Source: Thermoplasmatota archaeon (GTDB lineage Archaea; Thermoplasmatota; Penumbrarchaeia; Penumbrarchaeales; Penumbrarchaeaceae). From it: a DNA stretch of 16,199 bases. A program made the position numbers and the translations under genes. The stretch is taken from assembly GCA_030600725.1 (NCBI GenBank), contig JAUVLN010000016.1, forward strand, positions 1 through 16,199. Direction: 5' to 3'. The notes under the pieces are model-generated. The model searched no databases, had not been told where the DNA came from, and saw only the letters and a list, made by a program, of their open reading frames with translations. Within the stretch, counting starts at the first letter, position 1. Each line of letters starts with the position of its first letter. This document shows, piece after piece, positions 6,949-13,663 of the stretch.

Positions 6949-8112
6949 TCATCCCCTCCTCAGTACTGCTACGGTGGCCATCTGCATGATGTCACCCCAT
7001 GCTTGTCCGACACCAACCAGGGGGTCTCCCGGGATCTGACGCTTGCCAGCCTTTCCGGCGAGCTGCCAGTAGAGCTCGCAAACCTTCTGTCCCATGGTCG
7101 CTGCGATCGGATTGCCCACTCCCATCAAGCCTCCTGAAGGACACATCGGCATATCGCCGTCCCTCTCGGTCACACCTTCCCTTGTAAGTATAGGTGCTTC
7201 ACCCTTGTTACAGAGGAGCAGACCCTCCATATGGTGCAGCTCCTTGTAGTCGAAGGGATCGTAGGGCTCAGCGAAGTCTATGTCCTTTCTGGGATTGTGG
7301 ATCCCCGCCATCTTGTAGGCCATCCTGGCAGCGTTGGCGACATACCGCGGGAAGCAGAGGTCCCTGTTCGTCCACATCGTGGAATCGATGTTCCATCCGA
7401 CACCGTCTACCCAGACGGGATCGTCGGTGAACTGCCGGACCTTATCTTTCGAGCAGAGTATGAGTGCCGAGGCACCATCGCTTGGAGGGCTGATGTCCAG
7501 TCTCTGGACCGGCCATGCCATCATCTCGGAGTTGAGGACGTCCTCGATGGTGATCTTCTCATCGGGGAGCTGGGCGCATGGATGCCCGACAGCGTTCCTC
7601 TTATTCTTCACAGCCACCCTTGCAATGTCCTCTTTCTTTATGTTGTACTTCGTCATGTACCTGTTCATCTCCATGGCGAAAAGCCATACGAGGTTTGGGG
7701 CCAGGGGCCTGTCAAGGATCGGATCCCAGATATGCCTGAAGGCGGTCTGGGGATGGGGGTAGCAGTTCCCCATCTTCTCCTCGCAGACCACAAGGGCGAT
7801 ATCAGCGACACCGGATGCAACATGCCACCATCCCGCTATAGGTGCAAATACACCGGTTCCGCCGCCGTTGAATACCCTGACGTAGGGTTTTCCTGCTCCT
7901 GCCGCACCATCAAGGAGGTTCTCACCCTTCTGGTGTATACCATCGAACGCGTCAGGGGCACTTCCCATGACGACCATGTCGATATCTTTCTTCGTGATCC
8001 CGGCCTCTTCCAACGCCATCTTGGTAGCCAGGTATGAAAGCTCCTTTCCGGTCTCTTTGAGCCTTCTCTGGAAGACGGTCATTCCTGCTCCAATTACCGC
8101 AACATCGTTCAT
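6949..8112 (-). CDS. Thiolase-fold (SCP2-type) protein lacking the nucleophilic cysteine
   Basis: This is a 387-residue thiolase-superfamily protein. The N-terminus MNDVAVIGAGMTVF and the internal MAYKMAG, SGG and QAW segments match its upstream neighbour. Aligning the nucleophile region by the following G-x14-G spacing, NGGGTG (82-87) stands where thiolases have N-A-C-A-S-G, so Gly84 replaces the catalytic Cys. The GHP His is also replaced (GVGNP, Asn334), and the HDCF-type motif of SCP2 thiolases reads YDPFDYKEL (284-292). No frameshift is seen and the gene is well preserved, so loss of the Cys looks selected. It may be a structural partner of the 8114-9364 protein, or a non-thiolytic lyase/aldolase such as Ltp2. 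The start at 8112 has GGAGG 8 bases upstream; the longer frame back to 8223 overlaps the previous gene and is rejected. Confidence 0.88.
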   Translation of the reverse strand: MNDVAVIGAGMTVFQRRLKETGKELSYLATKMALEEAGITKKDIDMVVMGSAPDAFDGIHQKGENLLDGAAGAGKPYVRVFNGGGTGVFAPIAGWWHVASGVADIALVVCEEKMGNCYPHPQTAFRHIWDPILDRPLAPNLVWLFAMEMNRYMTKYNIKKEDIARVAVKNKRNAVGHPCAQLPDEKITIEDVLNSEMMAWPVQRLDISPPSDGASALILCSKDKVRQFTDDPVWVDGVGWNIDSTMWTNRDLCFPRYVANAARMAYKMAGIHNPRKDIDFAEPYDPFDYKELHHMEGLLLCNKGEAPILTREGVTERDGDMPMCPSGGLMGVGNPIAATMGQKVCELYWQLAGKAGKRQIPGDPLVGVGQAWGDIMQMATVAVLRRG

Positions 8113-8113
8113 A

Positions 8114-9364
8114 TTACGCACCTCCCCTTTCGAAGATCGCAACAGCTCCACTGCCGGATGGGATCCCTCGCCATGCCTGGGCAAGGCCCACTTTGGCATC
8201 CGAGACCTGCCTCTTGGCAGCATGACCCCTGAGCTGGGTTATGATCTCGAGGGCCTTCTGCATGCCCGTTGCCTCGAAGCAGTTTCCTATTCCAAGGGAC
8301 CCACCGGACATATTGGTCGGAATGGTTCCGTCCCTGGCAAGTTCACCTTCCATAAGCATCTGACCTGCCTCTCCCGGCCGAGCGATGCCTATTGCTTCAA
8401 GGTGCTGCAGCTCCTTGTAGGAGAACCTGTCGTCCACCTCAACAACATCGATCTGTTTCCTTGGTGAAGTTATACCTGCCATCTTGTATGCCATCTGGGA
8501 TGCTTTGGTAGCATAATCAGCGAACATTCCCCTGGTCGACAACCATGGGGTTTCGGATGACCAACCGAACCCGGAGAGGTAGATCGGATCAGCTCCCAGA
8601 TCCCTGGCCGTCCTCTCATCCGCAAGAACGAATGTGATGGCACCATCTACATTTGGACTGATATCCAGCTTCTTCAGGGGTGAGAAAAGATATTCCGATC
8701 CCATCACGTTCTCAACGGAGATCTTTGCCTCGTAATCAGCGAGAGGATTGAAGAACGCGTTCATCTTGTTCTTCACAACAACCTCTGCACACTCCTCCTC
8801 CGTGGTGCCGGTCGTACTCAGATAGTTCTGCATCTCCATGCCCGCAAGGAAATAGGGATGTACCCTCTGTTTCTCCTTGGTGCTGCCGACTAGCGGTTTT
8901 GGATCTTCCTTTGGATACTCTGGTGAGCCTCCATACCAAGGTCTTTCGACCGGTCCAGTTACAGGTCTTTCAAAGATAGGATCGAAAGCATGGAGAAGGA
9001 TATCGCCCATTGTAAGGAGGTCGGATATCTTGCTGTGTGACTCGATCGAGACCACATCCATCAAACCTGTCTTGATCTGCATGTAAGCAGTTCCCAACCC
9101 GTAAAGTCCATCTCCGCAGACCGTACAGCATGGCCTGAGCACCGCGCCGATCTGGTCGGGAACGAACTCATCGAAGATACTGAAACCCTCCAGATAATCC
9201 TCGGCACATGTAATGAAACTGTCAACGTCCCTTCGGGGGTCCACCCCGGCATCGACGTAGGCCTTCTGGCAGGATTCGTACATAAGTTCCTTCCATTCAA
9301 CATCCGGGGTGATGGAATTGAAATCAGTGTGACCGATCCCGATCACGCATACTTTTCTACTCAT
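8114..9364 (-). CDS. Thiolase-fold (SCP2-type) acyl-CoA enzyme, Cys retained
   Basis: This is a 416-residue thiolase-superfamily protein, first of four tightly packed genes. It has the SCP2/archaeal-thiolase start MSRKVCVIGIGHTDF. By spacing, TVCGDG (81-86) places Cys83 at the nucleophile position. Other catalytic positions differ from classical thiolases: the GHP motif reads GIGNC (Asn361, Cys362), and the HDCF-type motif reads VDDRFSYKEL (310-319). A segment of about 45 residues (120-165) rich in Pro and charged residues precedes YFLAGMEMQNY. Likely role: making or breaking a C-C bond next to an acyl-CoA thioester, together with the paralogue and the DUF35 proteins. The ATG at 9364 follows AGAGGTG. 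The stop at 8114 leaves 1 base before the next start. The natural substrate is unknown, and 'acetyl-CoA acetyltransferase' should be used with care. Confidence 0.9.
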   Translation of the reverse strand: MSRKVCVIGIGHTDFNSITPDVEWKELMYESCQKAYVDAGVDPRRDVDSFITCAEDYLEGFSIFDEFVPDQIGAVLRPCCTVCGDGLYGLGTAYMQIKTGLMDVVSIESHSKISDLLTMGDILLHAFDPIFERPVTGPVERPWYGGSPEYPKEDPKPLVGSTKEKQRVHPYFLAGMEMQNYLSTTGTTEEECAEVVVKNKMNAFFNPLADYEAKISVENVMGSEYLFSPLKKLDISPNVDGAITFVLADERTARDLGADPIYLSGFGWSSETPWLSTRGMFADYATKASQMAYKMAGITSPRKQIDVVEVDDRFSYKELQHLEAIGIARPGEAGQMLMEGELARDGTIPTNMSGGSLGIGNCFEATGMQKALEIITQLRGHAAKRQVSDAKVGLAQAWRGIPSGSGAVAIFERGGA

Positions 9365-9404
9365 TTATTCACCTCTACATTATATCTTGTTCCCAAACAC
9401 AACT

Positions 9405-9447
9405 CCAAAGGATCCAGAGAAGCCCTTCCTTGACCATCTTCCTTTGG
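9405..9447. repeat. 8-bp inverted repeat in the gap before the thiolase genes
   Basis: CCAAAGGA (9405-9412) and TCCTTTGG (9440-9447) are perfect arms 27 bases apart. On the minus strand the pairing can be extended by AACT/AGTT with a 5-base bulge. The 218-base gap 9365-9582 also holds a T-rich element on the minus strand (ATTTTTAATC, 9520-9511, preceded by a purine-rich BRE-like run). If that is a promoter, the repeat would form a hairpin in a 5' leader of about 125 bases. No known riboswitch was recognised. Otherwise the gap shows nothing gene-like. Confidence 0.3.
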
Positions 9448-9582
9448 GGGGAAGTTGATAGCCAGGACGTATTCTAATCCCTTCAGATCGCATTCGTTAA
9501 ACAGGATACTGATTAAAAATCCTTTCCTTTCTCAACCGAAATGTTGGTTGGTATTTAGGTTCCAGGGATCATCTTGCCAGAT

Positions 9583-10347
9583 TTATTTGCCAATGATGAT
9601 CCCATCGGGGTCGATATCTTTGAGTCGGGCGAGTTCCTCATCAGTGGGCGCCGGAGAGATCGTGACATCATCGGGTATGATCAGGTCGAAACCTGTGTTC
9701 TCCCTGACCTGATCCACCGTGACACCCGGGTGGACGCTGATGAGCTTCATCCTGCACGTCTCCTCATCGAAACCCATGAGGGCAAGGTTGGTTATCACTC
9801 TGAACGGGCCTGTTCCTCTTGGGAGGCCCGCTTCTTCCCTTGCACCTGGTCCGTCAATGTATCCGGGAGTGGTAATGAAGCTTACCCTCTCGGGTAATTT
9901 TGCTTTGTTGTGCATGGCGATGATGATGGTCCTCCAGGATAATGAACCGAAGTCGTTTGCTCCTCCGCTCCCTGGAAGCCTGACCTTGGGAGAATCATGA
10001 CCCCCAATGACGGTGGAGTTGATGTTTCCATACATATCCACCTCGGCCCCTCCAAGGAATGCATAATCTATCATTCCCCTCTGCCCTGTCTCCATGATCC
10101 CGGCAAGACCGGTAGCAGCCACAGCCTTGTGGGCACATCTGGAATCACCCACGGAGATGGGCAGGGTCGGAACTTGTGGGGCCATGCTCCCTGCCTCGAA
10201 GAAGATTATGAGTTTGGGAGCATGTGTCTTCTGGGCAAGAAGGCTCGCGATCATGGGTAGGCCTGTACCCACCCCTACGATTTTGCCGTCTTCCAGTTGA
10301 TGGGAAGCTACGGTTGCCATGAGTTCTATTGAAGTGTATGATGTCAT
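9583..10347 (-). CDS. Glutaconate-type CoA-transferase, beta subunit
   Basis: This 254-residue class I CoA-transferase beta subunit would move CoA between carboxylic acids as an (alpha/beta) enzyme with the upstream gene. Family marks are VGVGTGLPMIASLLAQ (24-39), the FFEAGSMAP segment (49-57) with Glu51 at the position of the covalent glutamate, FLGGAEVDMYGNINS (98-112) and RLPGSGGAND (124-133). The retained Glu favours a real transferase over the IpdAB-type ring hydrolases of the same fold, which lack it. The ATG at 10347 overlaps the alpha stop as ATGA, with GGAGG 7 bases before. It precedes the thiolase operon by 218 bases on the same strand. Acyl donor and acceptor cannot be named. Confidence 0.88.
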   Translation of the reverse strand: MTSYTSIELMATVASHQLEDGKIVGVGTGLPMIASLLAQKTHAPKLIIFFEAGSMAPQVPTLPISVGDSRCAHKAVAATGLAGIMETGQRGMIDYAFLGGAEVDMYGNINSTVIGGHDSPKVRLPGSGGANDFGSLSWRTIIIAMHNKAKLPERVSFITTPGYIDGPGAREEAGLPRGTGPFRVITNLALMGFDEETCRMKLISVHPGVTVDQVRENTGFDLIIPDDVTISPAPTDEELARLKDIDPDGIIIGK

Positions 10348-11315
10348 CTTAATTCCTCCAGCCGTCTCAGCTCATTCAGCTTTTTTGTCCCGACCAGGTC
10401 CAGATATTCGTCGAAATCGTTGACAGAGTAGACCCATTTGTCCAGGTAATCCTTCAAGGATCCATCATCCGCCCCGGCCTTGAGATAATCCCTGATGTGT
10501 TCCTCGTCGAAATAGTACTCATGCGGCATGTTGCCCGGATGGCTTCCATGCGGAGCCTCGATAACCGCATCCACACAAAAATAGGGGATCGTCGTTCTCT
10601 CGGGATCGTTCCTGAAAAAGGTGTCGGGAACGATCCTTTCCGCTGTCACGATGACCCTCTTGGACGCTTTGGCCAGGTCATCATCTTTTACGGTCGTGCC
10701 CCGTATGGAACAGTTACCGTACTTATCAGCATAATGGACATGAATGATGGAGACATCCGGCATCAGCGCAGGAAGTGCGACAAGCTTTTGACCCGTGAAC
10801 GGGCATTCCATCTCCTTCGCAGCACTGTATCTGAATGTGTCGGAGCCGAGTAGGTTCCTTGCCGGCAGGAATGGAAGTCCCATGGCAGCAGCCTTGATCC
10901 GCCACGAGAGGGATGCGTTGGTCCATTCAACGCATTTTATCTTTCCTGACTCCACAGCTCTCCTACCGTTCCTGGAGAGCCCCCGTGTCTCATAGGCGAA
11001 AGCATAGGCCACATCAACGGCGTCAACACAATCTCCCGCGATCAGAACATCGAGATCGTGGACGGCGGTATGGCCGGAGATCTGGAGGTGTTTTATCCTA
11101 TGCCTGACTATCTCGTATATAAGAGGCATTGATATCCGGATATGGCCGAAACCCCCTATGGCGAGGTAGGTCCCATCCTTGACATATTTTTCTACAGCTG
11201 ATCTGACGGTGGTCATCTTGTCAACGAGCCCTCTATCTTTGTTATTTCGGTTCCAATCCCGTATCTCATCCGCCGTGCAGGAGCTTAAAAGTTCCCCTTT
11301 ACCTTCTTCAAACAT
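10344..11315 (-). CDS. Glutaconate-type CoA-transferase, alpha subunit
   Basis: This 323-residue alpha subunit matches the glutaconate CoA-transferase A length (about 320). It has YLAIGGFGHIRISMP (50-64), SGHTAVHDLDVLIAG (80-94), ETRGLSRNGRRAVESG (109-124), EWTNASLSWRIKAAAMGLPFLP (from 130) and ALPALMPDVSIIHVHYADKYGNCSIRG (from 180). This GHTxxHD/EWTN/CPFTG pattern belongs to a GctA-like branch, not to acetate or succinyl-CoA:3-oxoacid transferases. An N-terminal lead of about 32 residues precedes the usual MTTVRSAVEKYVKDG start. I recall the same lead in this branch, so the start at 11315 is kept. No clear ribosome site is present, but a TATA box 32-39 bases upstream implies a very short leader. 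It is divergent from the acyl-CoA dehydrogenase. Confidence 0.87.
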   Translation of the reverse strand: MFEEGKGELLSSCTADEIRDWNRNNKDRGLVDKMTTVRSAVEKYVKDGTYLAIGGFGHIRISMPLIYEIVRHRIKHLQISGHTAVHDLDVLIAGDCVDAVDVAYAFAYETRGLSRNGRRAVESGKIKCVEWTNASLSWRIKAAAMGLPFLPARNLLGSDTFRYSAAKEMECPFTGQKLVALPALMPDVSIIHVHYADKYGNCSIRGTTVKDDDLAKASKRVIVTAERIVPDTFFRNDPERTTIPYFCVDAVIEAPHGSHPGNMPHEYYFDEEHIRDYLKAGADDGSLKDYLDKWVYSVNDFDEYLDLVGTKKLNELRRLEELR

Positions 11316-11346
11316 TAGAGACCCCGTCCCTTATCGACCCTCCATG

Positions 11347-11354
11347 TAAATAAA
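11347..11354 (-). promoter_or_regulatory. TATA box for the CoA-transferase genes
   Basis: On the minus strand TTTATTTA is preceded by an A-rich BRE-like AAAAC. Transcription would start about 26 bases downstream near 11325, leaving about 10 bases before the ATG at 11315. That agrees with the lack of a ribosome binding site and supports a short-leader start. Confidence 0.5.
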
Positions 11355-11392
11355 GTTTTGAATGGACCCAGTACACCTTATCCGGAGGTAAA

Positions 11393-11430
11393 TAATATCT
11401 GTAATTCCGTCCAACCATGGAAAGATATTA
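11393..11430. repeat. 8-bp inverted repeat in the divergent gct/acd promoter region
   Basis: TAATATCT (11393-11400) and AGATATTA (11423-11430) are perfect arms separated by 22 bases. The right arm may double as a TATA element for the plus-strand acyl-CoA dehydrogenase (start about 75 bases on). The placement between divergent acyl-CoA genes fits an operator, but A/T-rich arms can be chance. Confidence 0.35.
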
Positions 11431-11451
11431 CTATCGATCATGGCGTTGGAC
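11409..11451. repeat. 7-bp inverted repeat (GTCCAAC/GTTGGAC) in the divergent gct/acd region
   Basis: GTCCAAC (11409-11415) and GTTGGAC (11445-11451) are perfect arms. Each is flanked on its inner side by CATGG (11416-11420 and 11439-11443), which adds four more pairs with a two-base bulge. It is interlocked with the A/T-rich repeat at 11393-11430. A third, shorter pair (TGTCC 11475-11479, GGACA 11486-11490) sits just before the dehydrogenase ribosome site. The density of symmetry suggests regulator binding in this 187-base region. Confidence 0.35.
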
Positions 11452-11502
11452 CCTTGCATTTCTCACGATATGCCTGTCCGTAACGGGACATGAGGTGCTA
11501 TA

Positions 11503-12642
11503 ATGGATTTCACGTATACCGAAGAACAGAAGATGCTCAAGAACATGGTCAGGGAGTTCGCCCGGAAAGAGATAGAACCACTTGCACACAAGGTGGATGA
11601 TGAGGAGTATTTTCCATGGGAGAACATCGGGAAAATGGGGGCTCTTGGACTGATGGGCATGACCGTACCTGCCGAATACGGTGGGTCGAAGATAGACACC
11701 ATGAGCTATGTAATCGCCCTTGAGGAGATAGGGAAGGCATGTGCCTCGACAGGATTGACTGTGGAAGCACATAATACACTGGGAGTTGGCCATATCTACG
11801 AGAGGGGAAACGAGGAGCAGAGGAGAAAATATCTGCCGAACCTTCTGAACGGGAAGGGATTGGCCGCGTGGGCATTGACAGAACCCAATGCCGGCTCCGA
11901 TGCCGCATCAATGCAGACGAACGCGGTAAAGGAGGGGGACGAATGGGTTCTGAACGGATCGAAACAGTTCATCACCTCGGGCAGCATTGCCGAGGTGATA
12001 ACCGTGATGGCCAAAACCGATAAGGATAAGGGAGCAAAGGGGATAAGCGCCTTCATAGTGGAAAAGGGAACCCCAGGACTGAAATACGGAGGGGAGGAGA
12101 TCAAGATGGGAATGCGTGGGACTGTAACCTCTCAGCTGGTTCTGGAGGATTGCAGGGTGCCTGCAGAGAACATGATCGGAGAACAGGGGATGGGGTTCAT
12201 AGGGGCGATGGATATCCTGGACCGGGGAAGGACCGCCATAGCGGCACTTGCGGTCGGACTGGCCCAGGGAGCTCTGGAAGAGTGCATTGAATATTCCAAG
12301 CAGAGGGAGCAGTTCGGAAAGCCCATATCCAAGTACCAGGGGATACAATGGATGATAGTGGACATGGCAACGGAGATACATGCGGCCAGATTGATGGTCT
12401 ATAATGCGGCCAACCTCGAGGACCAGGGAGAGCCCTTCAGCATGGAAGCGTCCATGGCAAAGCTGTATGCATCCGAGATGGCGGTCAGGGCGGCGGTGAA
12501 CGCTGTTCAGATCCACGGCGGATACGGACTGACCAAGGAGTACGCCGTGGAGAGGTTCTTCAGGGACGTCAAGCTCTACACCATAGGAGAGGGTACATCA
12601 GAGGTACAGAGGATGGTAATAGCAAAACGGTTAGGCTTGTGA
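11503..12642 (+). CDS. Acyl-CoA dehydrogenase
   Basis: This 379-residue FAD flavoenzyme would oxidise an acyl-CoA to the 2,3-enoyl-CoA, passing electrons to an electron-transfer flavoprotein. Marks are the N-terminal helical domain (FTYTEEQKMLKNMVREFARKE), WALTEPNAGSDAAS (123-136, first signature), LNGSKQFITSG, QFGKPISKYQGIQWMIVDMA in the C-terminal domain, and YTIGEGTSEVQR. Glu363 in that last motif is in the position of the catalytic base of short/medium-chain enzymes, where isovaleryl-CoA dehydrogenase has Ala. This favours a straight short-chain or aryl-type substrate, but not firmly. The ATG at 11503 follows GAGGTG by about 5 bases. It is divergent from the CoA-transferase genes, which supports a joint acyl-CoA pathway. 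No ETF genes are in view. Confidence 0.93.
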   Translation: MDFTYTEEQKMLKNMVREFARKEIEPLAHKVDDEEYFPWENIGKMGALGLMGMTVPAEYGGSKIDTMSYVIALEEIGKACASTGLTVEAHNTLGVGHIYERGNEEQRRKYLPNLLNGKGLAAWALTEPNAGSDAASMQTNAVKEGDEWVLNGSKQFITSGSIAEVITVMAKTDKDKGAKGISAFIVEKGTPGLKYGGEEIKMGMRGTVTSQLVLEDCRVPAENMIGEQGMGFIGAMDILDRGRTAIAALAVGLAQGALEECIEYSKQREQFGKPISKYQGIQWMIVDMATEIHAARLMVYNAANLEDQGEPFSMEASMAKLYASEMAVRAAVNAVQIHGGYGLTKEYAVERFFRDVKLYTIGEGTSEVQRMVIAKRLGL

Positions 12643-12671
12643 TATCCCGCGAACCACGGGTACCAATTACA

Positions 12672-12680
12672 TTAAATAAT
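12672..12680 (+). promoter_or_regulatory. TATA box for the DUF2085-like gene
   Basis: TTAAATAAT lies 25-33 bases before the ATG at 12705, which lacks a ribosome binding site. The predicted start of transcription falls at about 12700, so the message would be leaderless or nearly so. Confidence 0.45.
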
Positions 12681-12704
12681 CTGTTATAAGTTGGGTTGAA
12701 CGAC

Positions 12705-13361
12705 ATGAAATGGCCAAGCAGGATACTTCACAAGGTTCCCATGATCCTGTTCGGGTTGGTCTCTCTTCTCGTAGTTTTACTGTTCCTTGCACCCGCAACG
12801 CTGGATGAGGGGGAGGTGATGGGCCTGGATGGTGGGGCCAATATGGTCGATTACTGGGACCGGTGGTCGGAGATGGGACCTTTCCACATGGTGATGTACA
12901 CATTCGGTGATTTCAACTGCCATCAGAAGGAGGAGAGGACGATCATCGTAAACGGCAACCAGATGCCGGTCTGTTCAAGGGATGTGGGGATCTTCCTGGG
13001 AATGAGTTTCGGATCGCTGATGCTTGTACGGGCAAGGGTTGATGACTCACCGATGGAGACCGGCCTTTCGATACTGCCCGAAAGGTTGACCAAAGGAAGA
13101 TCCAAAAGGATCAGAGCTGTAATTGGCGTTATGGGGCTCGGTCTCCTTTTTCTACCGACGGCACTGGATGGTGGAACACAGATGATATCATACATGGGCC
13201 TCCTTCCGGGTTCCCTATCATACGAGAGCACCAACCCTACGAGGCTGCTGACGGGTTTTCCCACCGGAATGGCCATTGGCCTGATCTATTCGTCCCTTCT
13301 GATGGCGCTTTTCTCGAGAAGGGATGACGGCTCGGAACCACTGATCAAAACGTTAGGCTGA
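12705..13361 (+). CDS. DUF2085-like membrane protein
   Basis: This is a predicted inner-membrane protein of 218 residues with about four hydrophobic segments (roughly 12-30, 92-109, 138-152 and 184-203). Between the first and second is a conserved polar loop with NCHQKEER (71-78) and QMPVCSRDVGIFLG (86-99). The CHQ...R...PVC.R..GI..G pattern is the hallmark of the DUF2085 family, whose function is not known. In the family as I recall it, a second Cys follows the Arg (CxRC), whereas here it is Asp93. A TTG at 12696 is in frame, but the ATG at 12705 fits the TATA box spacing for a leaderless message. There is no operon link to the dehydrogenase, which ends 62 bases upstream. Confidence 0.75.
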   Translation: MKWPSRILHKVPMILFGLVSLLVVLLFLAPATLDEGEVMGLDGGANMVDYWDRWSEMGPFHMVMYTFGDFNCHQKEERTIIVNGNQMPVCSRDVGIFLGMSFGSLMLVRARVDDSPMETGLSILPERLTKGRSKRIRAVIGVMGLGLLFLPTALDGGTQMISYMGLLPGSLSYESTNPTRLLTGFPTGMAIGLIYSSLLMALFSRRDDGSEPLIKTLG

Positions 13362-13382
13362 GATCTGCTTCATGGGAAGCGG

Positions 13383-13390
13383 TTTAATAT
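13383..13390 (+). promoter_or_regulatory. TATA box for the ubiquitin-like/GPN-GTPase genes
   Basis: TTTAATAT, preceded by AAGCGG as a BRE-like element, lies 21-28 bases before the ATG at 13411. The predicted start of transcription coincides with that ATG, which suggests a leaderless transcript and argues against the upstream ATG at 13372. Confidence 0.5.
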
Positions 13391-13410
13391 CAGTAGAGGA
13401 TAGGACCCTG

Positions 13411-13659
13411 ATGACGGATACTGCTGACCCATTAACAGTGGAGGATGATCTTCGGATCATCAATATCATGTTGTGGAGGGAGAGAAGGAGGATAGACGTT
13501 TCCATCCGCAATGGTGAAAGGGTGATGGATATACTGAAAAGAGTGGGTTCATCCATCGACGGAACACTTGTATTCGACGGTGATACGCCCCTTCCTCTGG
13601 ATGAGGAGATCATTGGATCCCCGGAGTTAAAGATCATATCAGTCGCATCTGGAGGATGA
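13411..13659 (+). CDS. Ubiquitin-like/MoaD-ThiS-like small protein with C-terminal Gly-Gly
   Basis: This 82-residue protein has a C-terminal part that reads as a beta-grasp fold: RRIDVSIRNGERVMDILKRVG (26-46), GTLVFDGDTPLPLDEEI (51-67) and LKIISVASGG (73-82), closing on an exposed diglycine. This is the pattern of small archaeal modifier proteins and of MoaD/ThiS sulfur carriers, whose Gly-Gly end is adenylated by an E1-like enzyme. Whether this one modifies proteins, carries sulfur, or does both cannot be told. About 25 residues precede the fold. The ATG at 13411 is chosen because of the TATA spacing; an ATG at 13372 (95 residues) and a Met at residue 20 are alternatives. The gene ends 4 bases before the GPN GTPase, and its Gly-Gly codons are also that gene's ribosome site. 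No E1, JAMM or sulfurtransferase gene is in view. Confidence 0.75.
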   Translation: MTDTADPLTVEDDLRIINIMLWRERRRIDVSIRNGERVMDILKRVGSSIDGTLVFDGDTPLPLDEEIIGSPELKIISVASGG

Positions 13660-13663
13660 GGAT

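Noticed and set aside
8113..8223. 37-residue N-terminal extension of the Cys-less thiolase
   Set aside because: It overlaps the end of the upstream thiolase gene, whereas the Met at 8112 has a GGAGG site at ideal spacing and starts the VAVIGAG fold.
12643..12660. Short CCCG/CGGG stem after the acyl-CoA dehydrogenase
   Set aside because: It has only four pairs and no T-tract follows, so it is not called a terminator.
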